Shown in pieces: positions 42,718 to 52,211 of a stretch of DNA of 64,000 nucleotides. The notes beneath the pieces are model-generated. The model was not told the DNA's origin. It saw only the letters and a program-made list of their open reading frames with translations, and searched no databases. The stretch's first letter is position 1. Every line of letters starts with the position of its first letter. Made by a program: the position numbers and the translations under genes. The stretch covers positions 1,550,001-1,614,000 of the forward strand of contig NZ_CP109130.1 in NCBI RefSeq assembly GCF_035917975.1, written 5' to 3'. This stretch comes from Streptosporangium sp. NBC_01756 (GTDB lineage Bacteria > Actinomycetota > Actinomycetes > Streptosporangiales > Streptosporangiaceae).

Positions 42718-43599
42718 GTGGACGACGCGGACTGGCGGCGCCTGATCGACCAACTCCACCGCGGAGAATGTACGCCTTTTCTCGGCGCGGGAGCCTGTTA
42801 CGGCACTCTCCCAACCGGTTCTGAACTCAGTAGAAAATGGGCAAACAGCTACAAATACCCCTTTCCTGATGATCACGACCTCGCGCGTGTCATGCAGTAC
42901 GCGGCGGTGCTGGAAGGCGACCCCGTCTACCTCAAAGAGCAGATCTGCGAATACCTCCGCTCTCGCGGGCTGCCGGACTTCGCCCACCCCGGCGAGCCCC
43001 ACGCGCTGCTGGCCAAGTTCAAGCTGCGTGTCTTCCTCACCACGAACTACGACAACTTCCTGGTGGAGGCGCTGGGAGGCGCGGGCAAGTCGGCCGCCAC
43101 CGCGATATGTTCCTGGGCCGACCGCAACCCCCAGGAGGCCCCGGAGCTTCCGGAGCCCTCGGACGACGAGCCCCTCGTCTACCACCTCCACGGAAGCTGG
43201 ACCGAACCGTCGTCGCTGGTCCTCATCGAGGACGACTATCTGGAGTATCTGGCCAACGTGGCAGCGGCCCAGGCCTCCGGCACCCGGACGCTGATCCCCA
43301 CCCCCGTCCTGCGCGCGATGACCGCCTATCCCCTTCTGTTCGTGGGCTACAGCCTCCAGGACTGGACGTTCCGGGTGCTCTTCCACGGTCTTCTCCGCGG
43401 CATACCGGCCGTCCGCCAGCGGCGCCATGTGAGCGTGCAACTGCTCCCGCCGGTGAACACGCCGATAGCCGAGGCCGAGGAACGGGCGAAGCAGTACCTC
43501 ATCCGCTACCTGGACGCGGGCTGGCGCATCTCGATCTTCTGGGGCACCGCGGCCCAGTTCTGCGAGGAACTGCGGCGCCGGTTGGGACCGGACGCATGA
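42718..43599 (+). CDS. SIR2-like domain protein
   Basis: 293-residue SIR2-like protein from GTG at 42718. Rossmann start FLGAGA (21-26), TTNYDN (108-113) with the NAD-site Asn/Asp, catalytic-type His in HLHGS (156-160) and GYSLQDW (210-216) are all seen; there is no Zn-ribbon Cys set, so it is the immunity-type SIR2 family rather than a classical deacetylase. Such domains in ThsA, Dsr and Avs proteins degrade or sense NAD+. It overlaps the STAND gene downstream by 4 bases and follows fxsA. Normal FxSxx loci often carry the TIR-like FxsC; none is present here, and this SIR2 protein may fill the NAD-related role. That is inference. Confidence 0.88.
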   Translation: MDDADWRRLIDQLHRGECTPFLGAGACYGTLPTGSELSRKWANSYKYPFPDDHDLARVMQYAAVLEGDPVYLKEQICEYLRSRGLPDFAHPGEPHALLAKFKLRVFLTTNYDNFLVEALGGAGKSAATAICSWADRNPQEAPELPEPSDDEPLVYHLHGSWTEPSSLVLIEDDYLEYLANVAAAQASGTRTLIPTPVLRAMTAYPLLFVGYSLQDWTFRVLFHGLLRGIPAVRQRRHVSVQLLPPVNTPIAEAEERAKQYLIRYLDAGWRISIFWGTAAQFCEELRRRLGPDA

Positions 43600-45566
43600 C
43601 GTCCACGGGGCACGTGCAGAGCGAGACGCAGCCGTACGTGGGGCTGCGCGCCTTCCGGCAACAGGACAGAGGCCTGTTCTTCGGCCGCGAGCGGGAGTCG
43701 CGGGAGATCGCCACTCTCTGGCAGGCCGACCGGCTGACCGTGCTGTACGGCACCTCCGGTGTCGGCAAGACCTCGCTCCTGCACGCGGGGGTCCTGCCGT
43801 TCCTCGGCTCCGACCGCGTCGACGCCCTGCCGGTGGGCCGGGTCGCCCCGGACCCGGCTCTCCTTGTCTCCACCACGCCGGTGCGGAGCGTCTACGCCCT
43901 GAGCCTGCTGTCCTCCTGGTCCGCCGCGCCCCCCGCGGAACTCGCCGGGCTGACGGTCCGCGACTTCCTCGACCGGCGCCCCGCACGCGTCGACCGGTAC
44001 GACGACCCCATCCCGACGCTCATCTCCATCGACCAGGCCGAGGAGATGTTCACCGGCGCCCCGTACCAGGAATCCGACCTTGAGGAATTCGTCGCCCAAC
44101 TGGCCGACGCCCTTCAGGCGAACGCGGGTCTGCACCTGCTGCTGTCGATGCGCCAGGAGTATCTCGCGTCCATCGTGCCCTTCGAACGCGTGCTGGGCCA
44201 GGGGTCGCGCGCCTGGTTCCATCTGCTGCCCTTCCGGCGGGAGACCGCGCTGGAGGCCATCCGGCGGCCGTTGGACGGCACCGAACGCAGGTTCGGCGAC
44301 AACGCGGCCGAACTGCTCGTGGACGACCTGCAGACCGTGACGATCGACAGCGACCAGGGGGAACGGAGCGTACTGAAGGTCAGCGGCGTCGAGCCGGTGC
44401 AGCTCCAGGTGGTCTGTTCCGCGCTGTGGGAGTCGCTGCCGCCGGAGGTCCACGAGATCACCGCCGACCACGTACGGCTGTACGCCAACGTCGACCGTTT
44501 CCTGGTGGGCTTCTGCAGACGGATGTTGAAGGATGTCGCCGAACGCCACAACGTTCCCGAAGGGAGCATCCGCTCCTGGCTCAGACGTGCCTTCATCACC
44601 GAGCACGGCACCCGGGGCACCGCCTACGAGGGACTGCACCAGACCTCGGGCATGCCGAACGCCGTGGTCCGGGCTCTGGAGGACCGTCACATACTCAAGG
44701 CCGAGTACCGGGCGGGCGCCCGCTGGTACGAACTGCAGCACGACCGCCTCATCGCCGCCATCCGCCACACCGATCCCGAGACGTTCCTGGCGGCGGCGCG
44801 GGTCGCTCTCTCCCGGGCCGATTGGCCGCACGCGCGGGAACTGACCGAGGACGCGGTGCGCACGGCGGAGTTCGACGACCTGGGGGTGCGCGCCGGAGCC
44901 GAAGCGATCTTCGGCGACATCGCGGTCGGCACCGGGGATCCGGAGGCGGCCCGGAGACACTACGGCACGGCGGCCGAGCTGTTCGCCGTGCTGCAGCGGG
45001 CCGACGGGGTGGGCCAGGTCCTCGCCGCCCAGGGCCGTCTGTCACTGAGGCTGGGCGACTACTCCGAGGCGGTGAACACCCTCAGTGCCGCCGTCGCCAG
45101 GGTGCCGGGTGACATGTCCGCGCAGACCGATCTCGCGCGGGCTTTCTGGCATGTCGGACAGCCTCGCGCGGCCCTCAACGTCCTGAACGGCGCCCTCGCC
45201 GCCGCGGGCGAGACACTGCTGGACGCGCTGGCCCTTCGCGGGGCGATCCTCGCGGACCTGGACCAGCCCGTGGCCGCGCTCCGCGACCTCGACCTCGTCC
45301 GCCAGCGCCAGCAGCCCGCCACCCTGGCGGCCCGCGCGCTGGCGCTGGCCCTGGCCGGCCGCTTCGACGCCGCGGGGCAGGAGGCGGCCGACGCGATCGC
45401 GAACGCGGGGAACGACGGCCCCGTGCTGCTCCGCGCCGCCCGTGTCCATGTCATCCTCGGCGACGCCGAGACGGCCGCCGCGCTGGCCGCCCGGGCGGTC
45501 AGCGCGGACGACCCCGCTCTTCCCGATCATCTGCGGGAGCAGGCCCGTCGTCTGCTGCCGGACTGA
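43596..45566 (+). CDS. nSTAND1-type ATPase with C-terminal TPR repeats
   Basis: 656 residues. PYVGLRAFRQQDRGLFFGRE at 13-32 is the classic entry of nSTAND1 NTPases; Walker A GTSGVGKT is at 52-59 and Walker B ISID near 143-146, with SMRQEYLA sensor region. The C-terminal part (about 430-656) is a TPR-like array (LGDYSEAVNTLSAA, GQPRAALNVLNGA). ATG overlaps the SIR2 gene stop (ATGA), so the two are co-translated and probably form a complex: STAND/TPR sensor with SIR2 effector, as in split Avs-like systems. The start was set by this overlap; the open frame extends further upstream in the wrong register of the SIR2 gene. Confidence 0.88.
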   Translation: MTSTGHVQSETQPYVGLRAFRQQDRGLFFGRERESREIATLWQADRLTVLYGTSGVGKTSLLHAGVLPFLGSDRVDALPVGRVAPDPALLVSTTPVRSVYALSLLSSWSAAPPAELAGLTVRDFLDRRPARVDRYDDPIPTLISIDQAEEMFTGAPYQESDLEEFVAQLADALQANAGLHLLLSMRQEYLASIVPFERVLGQGSRAWFHLLPFRRETALEAIRRPLDGTERRFGDNAAELLVDDLQTVTIDSDQGERSVLKVSGVEPVQLQVVCSALWESLPPEVHEITADHVRLYANVDRFLVGFCRRMLKDVAERHNVPEGSIRSWLRRAFITEHGTRGTAYEGLHQTSGMPNAVVRALEDRHILKAEYRAGARWYELQHDRLIAAIRHTDPETFLAAARVALSRADWPHARELTEDAVRTAEFDDLGVRAGAEAIFGDIAVGTGDPEAARRHYGTAAELFAVLQRADGVGQVLAAQGRLSLRLGDYSEAVNTLSAAVARVPGDMSAQTDLARAFWHVGQPRAALNVLNGALAAAGETLLDALALRGAILADLDQPVAALRDLDLVRQRQQPATLAARALALALAGRFDAAGQEAADAIANAGNDGPVLLRAARVHVILGDAETAAALAARAVSADDPALPDHLREQARRLLPD

Positions 45567-46323
45567 CGTCCGCCGGGGTGGCCTCCCGCCAGATGAAGTC
45601 GAACTGGCGCACCCAGTAGGAGTACCAGCGCTCGTTCAGCGCGCGGCTCAGTTCCAGATGCATCCGCGACGAGGTCGAAGAGTTGTGGAAACCATGGATT
45701 TCGACGATCGCCCGCCCTTTCGGGGTGTCCGGATCGATGAGCACGATACTGAATCCGGGATTGTACGACAGGAGCCGATAACGGAACCGTCCCTCCGTCT
45801 CCCATTCGCTCATGAGATCCAGCCGCTCGATCGTGCTGTCCAGCGCGGCCGGAAGCCGCTGCACGGGGAAATCGATGGAATCGTCCAACTGCCGGGAGGC
45901 CAGCCGCACCGCGTCCTTCTCCGCGGGGTCGAGAACCACGACACGGACCGAGCCTCCCGCACGGGCGAGCACGACCTTGCGCAGCACCTCACAGGTGTGG
46001 GCGGAGAGCAGATTCACCGCGGACGGCGCGAACACCCTGACGTCGCGCGCGCTGGCCAGGGCCGACGACAACGGCACCGAATCGAAGTCCGACCGGTCTC
46101 CCAGAATGCCCGCGGAGCCCCCGTGACGTTCTTCCGGAAAGGTGAGCCGATAGACCAGAATTCCCACGCCGGAAAGGAGGGCCGCCCATTTCAGCTGATC
46201 CGGGACCACGTCTCCGAAGATCGACACGAGGGCGAAGGCGAACACGACCACGGTCACGACGTGGGCATCGACGTTCTGCCGGATTTTCAGATCATGGATA
46301 AGCCGCCGCAGCCAGACCACCAC
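45499..46323 (-). CDS. Two-TM protein with PLD-like/DUF5919-like soluble domain
   Basis: 274 residues from GTG at 46323 (GGAGG upstream). Two membrane helices (about 20-40 and 44-62), then a cytoplasmic alpha/beta domain with VRVFAPSAVNLLSAHTCEVL, VRVVVLDPAEKDAVRLA and IVEIHGFHNSSTSSRMHLEL, ending ERWYSYWVRQFDFIW. This resembles the DUF5919/PLD-like domain seen in some actinomycete regulators; the classical HxK motif is not evident. Its 3' end overlaps the STAND gene's 3' end by 68 bases on the opposite strand. A membrane-acting effector or accessory of the neighbouring SIR2-STAND module is possible but unproven. Confidence 0.75.
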   Translation of the reverse strand: MVVWLRRLIHDLKIRQNVDAHVVTVVVFAFALVSIFGDVVPDQLKWAALLSGVGILVYRLTFPEERHGGSAGILGDRSDFDSVPLSSALASARDVRVFAPSAVNLLSAHTCEVLRKVVLARAGGSVRVVVLDPAEKDAVRLASRQLDDSIDFPVQRLPAALDSTIERLDLMSEWETEGRFRYRLLSYNPGFSIVLIDPDTPKGRAIVEIHGFHNSSTSSRMHLELSRALNERWYSYWVRQFDFIWREATPADVSPAADDGPAPADDREERGRPR

Positions 46324-46593
46324 GCCTCCTCCGGACCTTCTCGCCGCTCGCGGCCCGTGGGTACATTGTCAATGACGGGCATTCGGAACGCGCGTCGTCA
46401 GGCAATTCCCTGATGTTTCGGCACCGAATGCACGATGTCTACCCGAACCACGCCCTCGGCCATGGAGCGCCGGAGGATGAATGCGTGCGCACGGAAAGGC
46501 ACCCCTGTGACAGGAGAGAATGCGGACCGGTCCGTGGGCATTGGACCGGCGATCTCATTGGGGTGCGCGAGCCAGATCGGATCCGGGGCCAGG

Positions 46594-48573
46594 TCAGGCT
46601 TCGGGTCCGGGTCCGCCTTCGGGTCCGGCTTCGGCTTCGGGTCCGGGTCCGGGTCCGCCTTCGGGTCCGGCTTCGGCTTCGGGTCCGGGTCCGCCTTCGG
46701 GTCCGGCTTCGGCTTCGGCGTGAGCCTCGGCGAGGGTGTCCAGGATCTGCCGGCCGTACTTCGCCAGCTTGTTCTCGCCGACCCCGCTCACCTCACCCAG
46801 CTCGGCCAGTGACGACGGAGAGCCGGTCGCGATCTCACGCAGGGTCGCGTCGTGGAAGATCACGTATGCGGGCACGCCCTGCTCCTTCGCGGTGGCGGCG
46901 CGCCAGGCGCGGAGCCTCTCGAACACCGCGACGGCCTCCTCCGGCAGGTCGGCGGATACGGCGCGGCGGGCCCCGCCGGCCCGTGACGCGGGCTCGGATC
47001 TGGTCCGCGCCGCCCGCTCGGGCTCGCGCCGCAACATGACCTGGTGCCGACGGCCCAGCACTTCGGCGCTCGCGTCGGTGAGCAGCAGCGTGCCGTAGTC
47101 GCCCTCGACGGTCAGCAGGCCCTGGGCGAGCAGTTGGCGCACCACGCCGCGCCACTCGGCCTCTCCCAGCTCCTTGCCGATGCCGAACACCGTCAGGGAG
47201 TCGTGGCCGAACTGGGTGACCTTGGGTGTCTCCCTGCCGAGCAGGATGTCGATGATCTGGCCCGCGCCGAATTTCTGGCGCCGCTCGCGCTGGAGCCGGA
47301 ACACGGTCGACAGGAGCTTCTGGGCGGCGATGGTGCCGTCCCACGACTGGGGCGGCGTCAGACACGTGTCGCAGTTGCCGCAGGCCGTACTGTGCTGGCC
47401 GAAGTAGGCGAGGAGTCGCACGCGGCGGCATTCGACCGTCTCGCAGAGGGCGAGCATGGCGTCGAGGTGGACGCCCAGGCGGCGCCGGTGGGTGTCGTCG
47501 CCCTCGGAGGTGTCGATCATCCTGCGCTGCTGCACGACGTCCTGAAGGCCGTAGGCCAGCCAGGCGACGGACGGCAGGCCGTCACGTCCCGCTCTGCCGG
47601 TCTCCTGGTAGTAGCCCTCGACGGACTTCGGCAGGTCGAGGTGGGCGACGAACCGCACGTCGGGTTTGTCGATGCCCATGCCGAACGCGATGGTGGCGAC
47701 CATGACGAGGCCGTCCTCGCGCAGGAAGCGCGCCTGGTTCGCGGCGCGGGTGCGTGCGTCGAGCCCCGCGTGGTAGGGCAGCGCGGGGATTCCGTTCTCC
47801 ACCAGGAACGCGGCCGTCTTCTCGACCGACCCCCGTGACAGGCAGTAGACGATGCCCGCGTCGCCGGGATGCTCGGCGCGCAGCAGCTTGAGCAGCTGCC
47901 GCTTGGGTTCGTTCTTGGGTGCTATGCGGTACTGGATGTTCGGGCGGTCGAAGCTCGACACGAAGTGGCGGGCCTTCTCCAGGTTCAGTCTGGAGGCGAT
48001 CTCGGCGTGGGTGGCCTCGGTGGCGGTCGCGGTCAGCGCGATACGGGGCACCGCGGGCCACCGCTCGTGCAGCGTGGACAGGGCGAGGTAGTCGGGCCTG
48101 AAGTCATGCCCCCACTGGGCCACGCAGTGCGCCTCGTCGATGGCGAACAGGGAGATCGTGCCACGGTCGAGCAGCCGCAGCGTCGAGTCGGTCCGCAGGC
48201 GTTCCGGCGCCAGATAGAGCAGATCCAGCTCGCCCGCGAGGAAGGCGGACTCGACCTGCCGGCGCTCGTCGAGGTCCTGCGTGGAGTTGAGGAACCCCGC
48301 CCGCACGCCCAGCGCGGTCAGGGCGTCGACCTGGTCCTGCATGAGCGCGATGAGCGGCGAGACGACGACGCCCACGCCCTCCCGCACGAGCGCGGGGATC
48401 TGGTAGCACAGTGACTTGCCGCCCCCCGTCGGCATGAGCACCAGCGCGTCACCGCCGGCCACGACGTGGTCGATGATCTCCTGCTGACCTTCCCGGAAGG
48501 AGTCGTAGCCGAAGACGCGGTGCAGCACGCGCGACGCGTCACTCACCTCGGGATCGCTCACGGGGGAAACCAT
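46594..48573 (-). CDS. recQ: ATP-dependent DNA helicase RecQ
   Basis: 659-residue RecQ helicase. Helicase core: [17 protein letters not shown] (Walker A near residue 50), DEAH box in [19 protein letters not shown], motif [18 protein letters not shown] zinc site [20 protein letters not shown], winged helix, then an HRDC domain (about 535-610). The last 45 residues are an unusual repeat tail of [16 protein letters not shown] units. ATG at 48573; its ribosome site is weak. Acts in recombination and replication restart. The tail is encoded by nearly exact DNA repeats at 46601-46714. Confidence 0.93.
   Translation of the reverse strand: MVSPVSDPEVSDASRVLHRVFGYDSFREGQQEIIDHVVAGGDALVLMPTGGGKSLCYQIPALVREGVGVVVSPLIALMQDQVDALTALGVRAGFLNSTQDLDERRQVESAFLAGELDLLYLAPERLRTDSTLRLLDRGTISLFAIDEAHCVAQWGHDFRPDYLALSTLHERWPAVPRIALTATATEATHAEIASRLNLEKARHFVSSFDRPNIQYRIAPKNEPKRQLLKLLRAEHPGDAGIVYCLSRGSVEKTAAFLVENGIPALPYHAGLDARTRAANQARFLREDGLVMVATIAFGMGIDKPDVRFVAHLDLPKSVEGYYQETGRAGRDGLPSVAWLAYGLQDVVQQRRMIDTSEGDDTHRRRLGVHLDAMLALCETVECRRVRLLAYFGQHSTACGNCDTCLTPPQSWDGTIAAQKLLSTVFRLQRERRQKFGAGQIIDILLGRETPKVTQFGHDSLTVFGIGKELGEAEWRGVVRQLLAQGLLTVEGDYGTLLLTDASAEVLGRRHQVMLRREPERAARTRSEPASRAGGARRAVSADLPEEAVAVFERLRAWRAATAKEQGVPAYVIFHDATLREIATGSPSSLAELGEVSGVGENKLAKYGRQILDTLAEAHAEAEAGPEGGPGPEAEAGPEGGPGPGPEAEAGPEGGPGPEA
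46601..46714. repeat. Three 36-42-bp repeats in the recQ 3' end
   Basis: Units of 36, 42 and 36 bp starting at 46601, 46637 and 46679, each beginning TCGGGTCCGGGTCC; the middle unit has one extra 6-bp block. They encode the Ala-Glu/Gly-Pro tail of RecQ and should be prone to slippage. Confidence 0.88.
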
Positions 48574-48847
48574 CGGGTCATTCTACGAGGCCCCCGGCGT
48601 CCCCGGAGGAACACCACCCCCACCGGTCCCCATCCGGTCACGCGGATTCCCGGCCACGTTCTCCGGAACGACGCGTGGCGCCGTTCTCCAGCCGGAACTT
48701 CACGTCGGTTTCATCCGTCGTCCAAGAAACAGATCTTTCCCGGAAAGGGAGACGCCGATCGACTCCTCACATTCGCTCGCCGGAGGCGGGTGCGAGTTAC
48801 GCGCCGTCGGAGGATGTCTCTCCGTCGACATCCCGGGACGCCACCCG

Positions 48848-50146
48848 GTGCGGATTCCGCTGACCGGTCCGGAACGCGGCGCGATGCTGCTCATGTACGG
48901 GTATCCGGACATGGGCAGGACCGTGTACGGCCTGGCGGTCCTGGACGAGGACGGGCGGGTCGTCCTCGACTCCCCGGGAGCGAGGTCCCACCAACGGGCG
49001 GGAATGTTCGCAGCGGAGATCGGGCTGGCGTACGAGTTCCGGCACTACGGAACGGAGTGGGAGGCCCGTGCCGTGCTGGCGCGCCGGGCTGCCCGGTGGC
49101 ATGAGACCGGCAATGACGGGCTGCCCGTACACGACGGTCCGGATCCCCTCGCGGTGCCGGGCGAACTCCGCCCGCGGGCCGGGACCGTCGAAGGGGCGCC
49201 CCGCCCGGTGACCGTCCTCTCCTGGGACGGCGACGCGCTCGTGGCGGCCGACCCGGCTTCCGGGAGTTCGGCGCGGATCACGCCCACCGCGTTCTACCAC
49301 TACCGGTACGGGCAGACGCTCCTCGGCTCCTGCAAGAAGGAGAAACCGAAAATCGTCAGCGGGCTCGCGGTACTGGACGGCGACGGACTGGTGCTCCTCG
49401 ATCTGCCCGGCGAGTGGTCGGTGCGGGATGTGGCCGGCTTCGCGGCCGAGCGGGGGGTACCGGTTCGCGACGCCCTGGCCGGACGCGCAGAGAGGACATG
49501 CGCGGTGCTCGCCGGGCGCGCGCCCGGCTGGCGGCGTCTGATCGGGCTGCCTCTCCCCGCCGTCACGCCCCGGTGGAAGAGGTTCGCGATGTTCGGCCTG
49601 GGCGTCTCCGGCCTGCTGGTGATGGCCTACCTCGGCGCGACGTTCGGCTGGGTTGCATGGCGGGGCCTGTCCGGCCTGGGCCGACTGCTGCTGGACATCG
49701 TCGACGTCAAGTGGCTGCTGGCCTTCTTCAGTCCCCTGGCCGTTCTCCTGGCTCCCGTACGCCGGGCGCTCCATATGACACGCCAGGCGCTCCATATGAG
49801 GCGAGGAAGGCGCGGTGCCGTTCTGGGACCGCCCGGCGGCCCCCACCTCTCCGTCAGGAACGGCGTGCTGCGCATCCGGCCGGCCCTACGGGCGAATGTC
49901 ACCGAGACGTCTGTCGGATGGGAACCCCATGAGGCGGCGGGTCTGCTGGTCTACCGCCACGAGAGCTCCTACGGGCTTTTCGTGGTGAGCAGGGGCGGCC
50001 TGCCGCTGTGTCACCTGCCCGGCCCCTGGCAGCCGGAGGACGCACACCGCTTCGCCGTACGGCATGACCTGGGGTGTGAGGTCCGCACACTGAGCCGCGA
50101 GGAATATCTCGACCTCGCCGGCCGCACCCGCGACGCGCTCCCCTGA
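48848..50146 (+). CDS. Hypothetical membrane protein
   Basis: 432 residues from GTG at 48848. Two related soluble halves flank a central membrane region: VYGLAVLDEDGRVVLDSPGA near residue 27 resembles VSGLAVLDGDGLVLLDLPGE near residue 170, and FVVSRGGLPLCHLPGPW near 378 may be a third copy. Two hydrophobic segments lie at about 243-265 and 285-305. The repeated VLDxDGxVxLDxPG unit suggests a beta-structure domain duplicated at least twice. A 13-bp direct repeat GCGCTCCATATGA occurs at about 49768 and 49788. No family recognised; orphan gene. The start is uncertain, and ATGs at 48884 and 48893 are alternatives. Confidence 0.7.
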   Translation: MRIPLTGPERGAMLLMYGYPDMGRTVYGLAVLDEDGRVVLDSPGARSHQRAGMFAAEIGLAYEFRHYGTEWEARAVLARRAARWHETGNDGLPVHDGPDPLAVPGELRPRAGTVEGAPRPVTVLSWDGDALVAADPASGSSARITPTAFYHYRYGQTLLGSCKKEKPKIVSGLAVLDGDGLVLLDLPGEWSVRDVAGFAAERGVPVRDALAGRAERTCAVLAGRAPGWRRLIGLPLPAVTPRWKRFAMFGLGVSGLLVMAYLGATFGWVAWRGLSGLGRLLLDIVDVKWLLAFFSPLAVLLAPVRRALHMTRQALHMRRGRRGAVLGPPGGPHLSVRNGVLRIRPALRANVTETSVGWEPHEAAGLLVYRHESSYGLFVVSRGGLPLCHLPGPWQPEDAHRFAVRHDLGCEVRTLSREEYLDLAGRTRDALP

Positions 50147-50214
50147 CCTCGGCCGGAAGACCCGTCCCGCGCGGTGGACCGCCGACGAGGAGCGCGCGGG
50201 CAGGCATCCGCGGT

Positions 50215-50847
50215 TCAGCCGCCCCCTCGGGCGCGAAGAGAGACCTTCGACGCGCTGAAGACCAGGGCGGGCGGGACATTGCGCCAGACCGGACCCGCCG
50301 TGTCGACCGTGGCGAAGGTGCTGTCGAGAAGCTCACGGAACCGCCAGAATCGCCGGAAGGGCATCACGGTCAGGGTGATGACGGTGCTGAACGTCCCGGC
50401 CGGCGTGAGCACCGCCGACACCTCATCCAGGACACGCCTCTGCTGACGTTCCTGAAACAGGGTCCACGGGAGCGAGCAGATGACCGCGTCGACCTGTGTC
50501 ACCCCGACGCGCCGCAGGAGTTCCGCCAGCTCCCCCGCGTCGCCCTCGACCACTTCCAGCCAGGGACGGCTGCGCCGAAGATGGCGCACCATGTCGCCGT
50601 TGAGCTCGACGGCGAGCTGCCGTCCGCCCGGCGGAAGGCGGTCCCGGATCGCATCGCTGATCACGCCGCCGCCGGCACCCAGCTCGACGACCACGGCTCC
50701 GGGGGTATCCGGGACGACCGACGCGGCCAGCCGGGCGACAGCCTTTGAACTGGGCGCGATCGCACCCAATTGATAAGGATTGCGCATGATCGCACTAAGG
50801 AAGCTGCGGGTGTCGCCATCGGGGTAAACAGTCTCAGCACTCATCAA
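50215..50847 (-). CDS. SAM-dependent methyltransferase, phospholipid N-methyltransferase-like
   Basis: 210 residues. The N-terminal FLSAIMRNPYQLGAIAPSSK pattern with VVELGAGGGVISDAI (SAM motif I), ICSLPWTLF and TPAGTFSTVITLTVMPFRRF resembles the PmtA/rRNA-adenine-dimethylase-like group that methylates phosphatidylethanolamine or similar lipids. Cytoplasmic, membrane-peripheral. ATG at 50847 or 50844 (MM). Lies 141 bases downstream of the slipin gene on the same strand, so a membrane-related link is conceivable. Confidence 0.8.
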   Translation of the reverse strand: MMSAETVYPDGDTRSFLSAIMRNPYQLGAIAPSSKAVARLAASVVPDTPGAVVVELGAGGGVISDAIRDRLPPGGRQLAVELNGDMVRHLRRSRPWLEVVEGDAGELAELLRRVGVTQVDAVICSLPWTLFQERQQRRVLDEVSAVLTPAGTFSTVITLTVMPFRRFWRFRELLDSTFATVDTAGPVWRNVPPALVFSASKVSLRARGGG

Positions 50848-50988
50848 TGACTCATTCCCGCAGTTAGGAGCGTTATGCCGGGTTTACCGGCGTGCCGACC
50901 GGCATCAGCCGGCACCTCCCGTCGGCTCCCGCTCACCTGACCGAGGGCAGCCGACGGCGCCTCCACCGGCAGCGAGGCCGGACACGGC

Positions 50989-51882
50989 CTACCGGTCGGC
51001 TTCCGTGCCGTCGGGTACGGCCCGGTCAAGGATGCGGGTGTCCGCGAGACGCTGGTCGGCCGGTGCCGACAGGCCGGCGGACAGCGCCGGAGCGGGCCGC
51101 GGGACGGCCTGGCCGGGTTCGGAGGGCGTCGCCCGTTCCAGGAAGCGGAGCAGTTCGACGGGGAAGGGCAGCACGAGCGTGGAGTTCTTCTCGGCCGCGA
51201 CCTCGACGACGGTCTGGAGCAGGCGCAGTTGCAGCGCGGCGGGATGCATGGCCATCGTTTCGGCGGCCTGGGCCAGCTTCTTCGAGGCCTGCAGCTCACC
51301 CTCGGCGGTGATGATGCGGGAGCGCCGCTCGCGTTCCGCCTCGGCCTGCCGCGACATGGACCGCTTCATCGACTCGGGTAGCACCACGTCTTTGATCTCG
51401 ACGCGGTCGATGTGCACGCCCCAGCCCACGGCCGGGCTGTCGATCATCAGCTCCAGGCCCTGGTTGAGCCGCTCCCGGTTGGACAGCAGGTCGTCCAGTT
51501 CGCTCTTGCCGATGATCGAACGCAGCGAGGCCAGCGCGACCTGGCGAATCGCGGATTCGTAGTCCTGGACGCCGACGACCACGCGCACCGGGTCGACGAC
51601 CCGGAAGTAGATGACGGCATCCACGTGGACCGTCACGTTGTCCCGGGTGATGGCGTCCTGGGCGGGCACCGGCATCGTGATGACCTGCATGTTGACCTTC
51701 TGCAGGCGATCGGCGACCGGCATGATCAGAGCGAGCCCGGGACTGCGGATCTCAGCACGGACCTGTCCGAACCGGAAGACGACGCCCCGTTCGAACTGCC
51801 TGACGACCCGGACGCCGGTCTTCAGCCACATCGCGCCCAGCACGAGGACCGTGATCAGCACGGAGATGACGATAGTGATCAT
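50989..51882 (-). CDS. Slipin (SPFH/band 7 protein)
   Basis: 297 residues. N-terminal membrane helix (MITIVISVLITVLVLGAMWL), then the stomatin/SPFH domain: GVRVVRQFERGVVFRFGQV, SPGLALIMPVADRLQKV, RDNVTVHVDAVIYFRVVDP and SLRSIIGKSELDDLLSNRE, followed by a charged coiled coil (RQAEAERERRSRIITAEGE). ATG at 51882 has GGGAGG upstream. Slipins form membrane scaffolds and often pair with NfeD; no NfeD is adjacent here. Unusual Pro/Ala-rich C-terminal tail. Confidence 0.9.
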   Translation of the reverse strand: MITIVISVLITVLVLGAMWLKTGVRVVRQFERGVVFRFGQVRAEIRSPGLALIMPVADRLQKVNMQVITMPVPAQDAITRDNVTVHVDAVIYFRVVDPVRVVVGVQDYESAIRQVALASLRSIIGKSELDDLLSNRERLNQGLELMIDSPAVGWGVHIDRVEIKDVVLPESMKRSMSRQAEAERERRSRIITAEGELQASKKLAQAAETMAMHPAALQLRLLQTVVEVAAEKNSTLVLPFPVELLRFLERATPSEPGQAVPRPAPALSAGLSAPADQRLADTRILDRAVPDGTEADR

Positions 51883-52211
51883 TGCGTCCTCCCATGTTCC
51901 GTCTCGATCCCGCCACCCCGATGCCACGTGGATCGATGACCGGTCCGCCGGTCGGTGATCTCGCCACCGAGCAGGGCCGCCGCGGACATCGAACCGAGTG
52001 TCGTCGGGACCGGGCAGAGTCGCCGGAGCGGACCGGATGACGTGCGACGCGGTCCAGCCACTCCAGATATTCGGACATTTCTATCTTAACTCGGTATAAA
52101 GCAATCGAGGATTTTCCTTTCCCGCCGAGGGCTCCGCGCTCGCTTCCCGGGCGGGGCTCGCCCCCGGCGCGACCCGCACACCGAGGAACTCCCGGGGAGC
52201 CACCACGTGGC
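51883..52211. other. Intergenic region upstream of the slipin gene
   Basis: 329 bases. Likely slipin promoter; an AT-rich patch at 52070-52110 stands out. No gene supported. It borders the degraded zone that follows. Confidence 0.45.
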
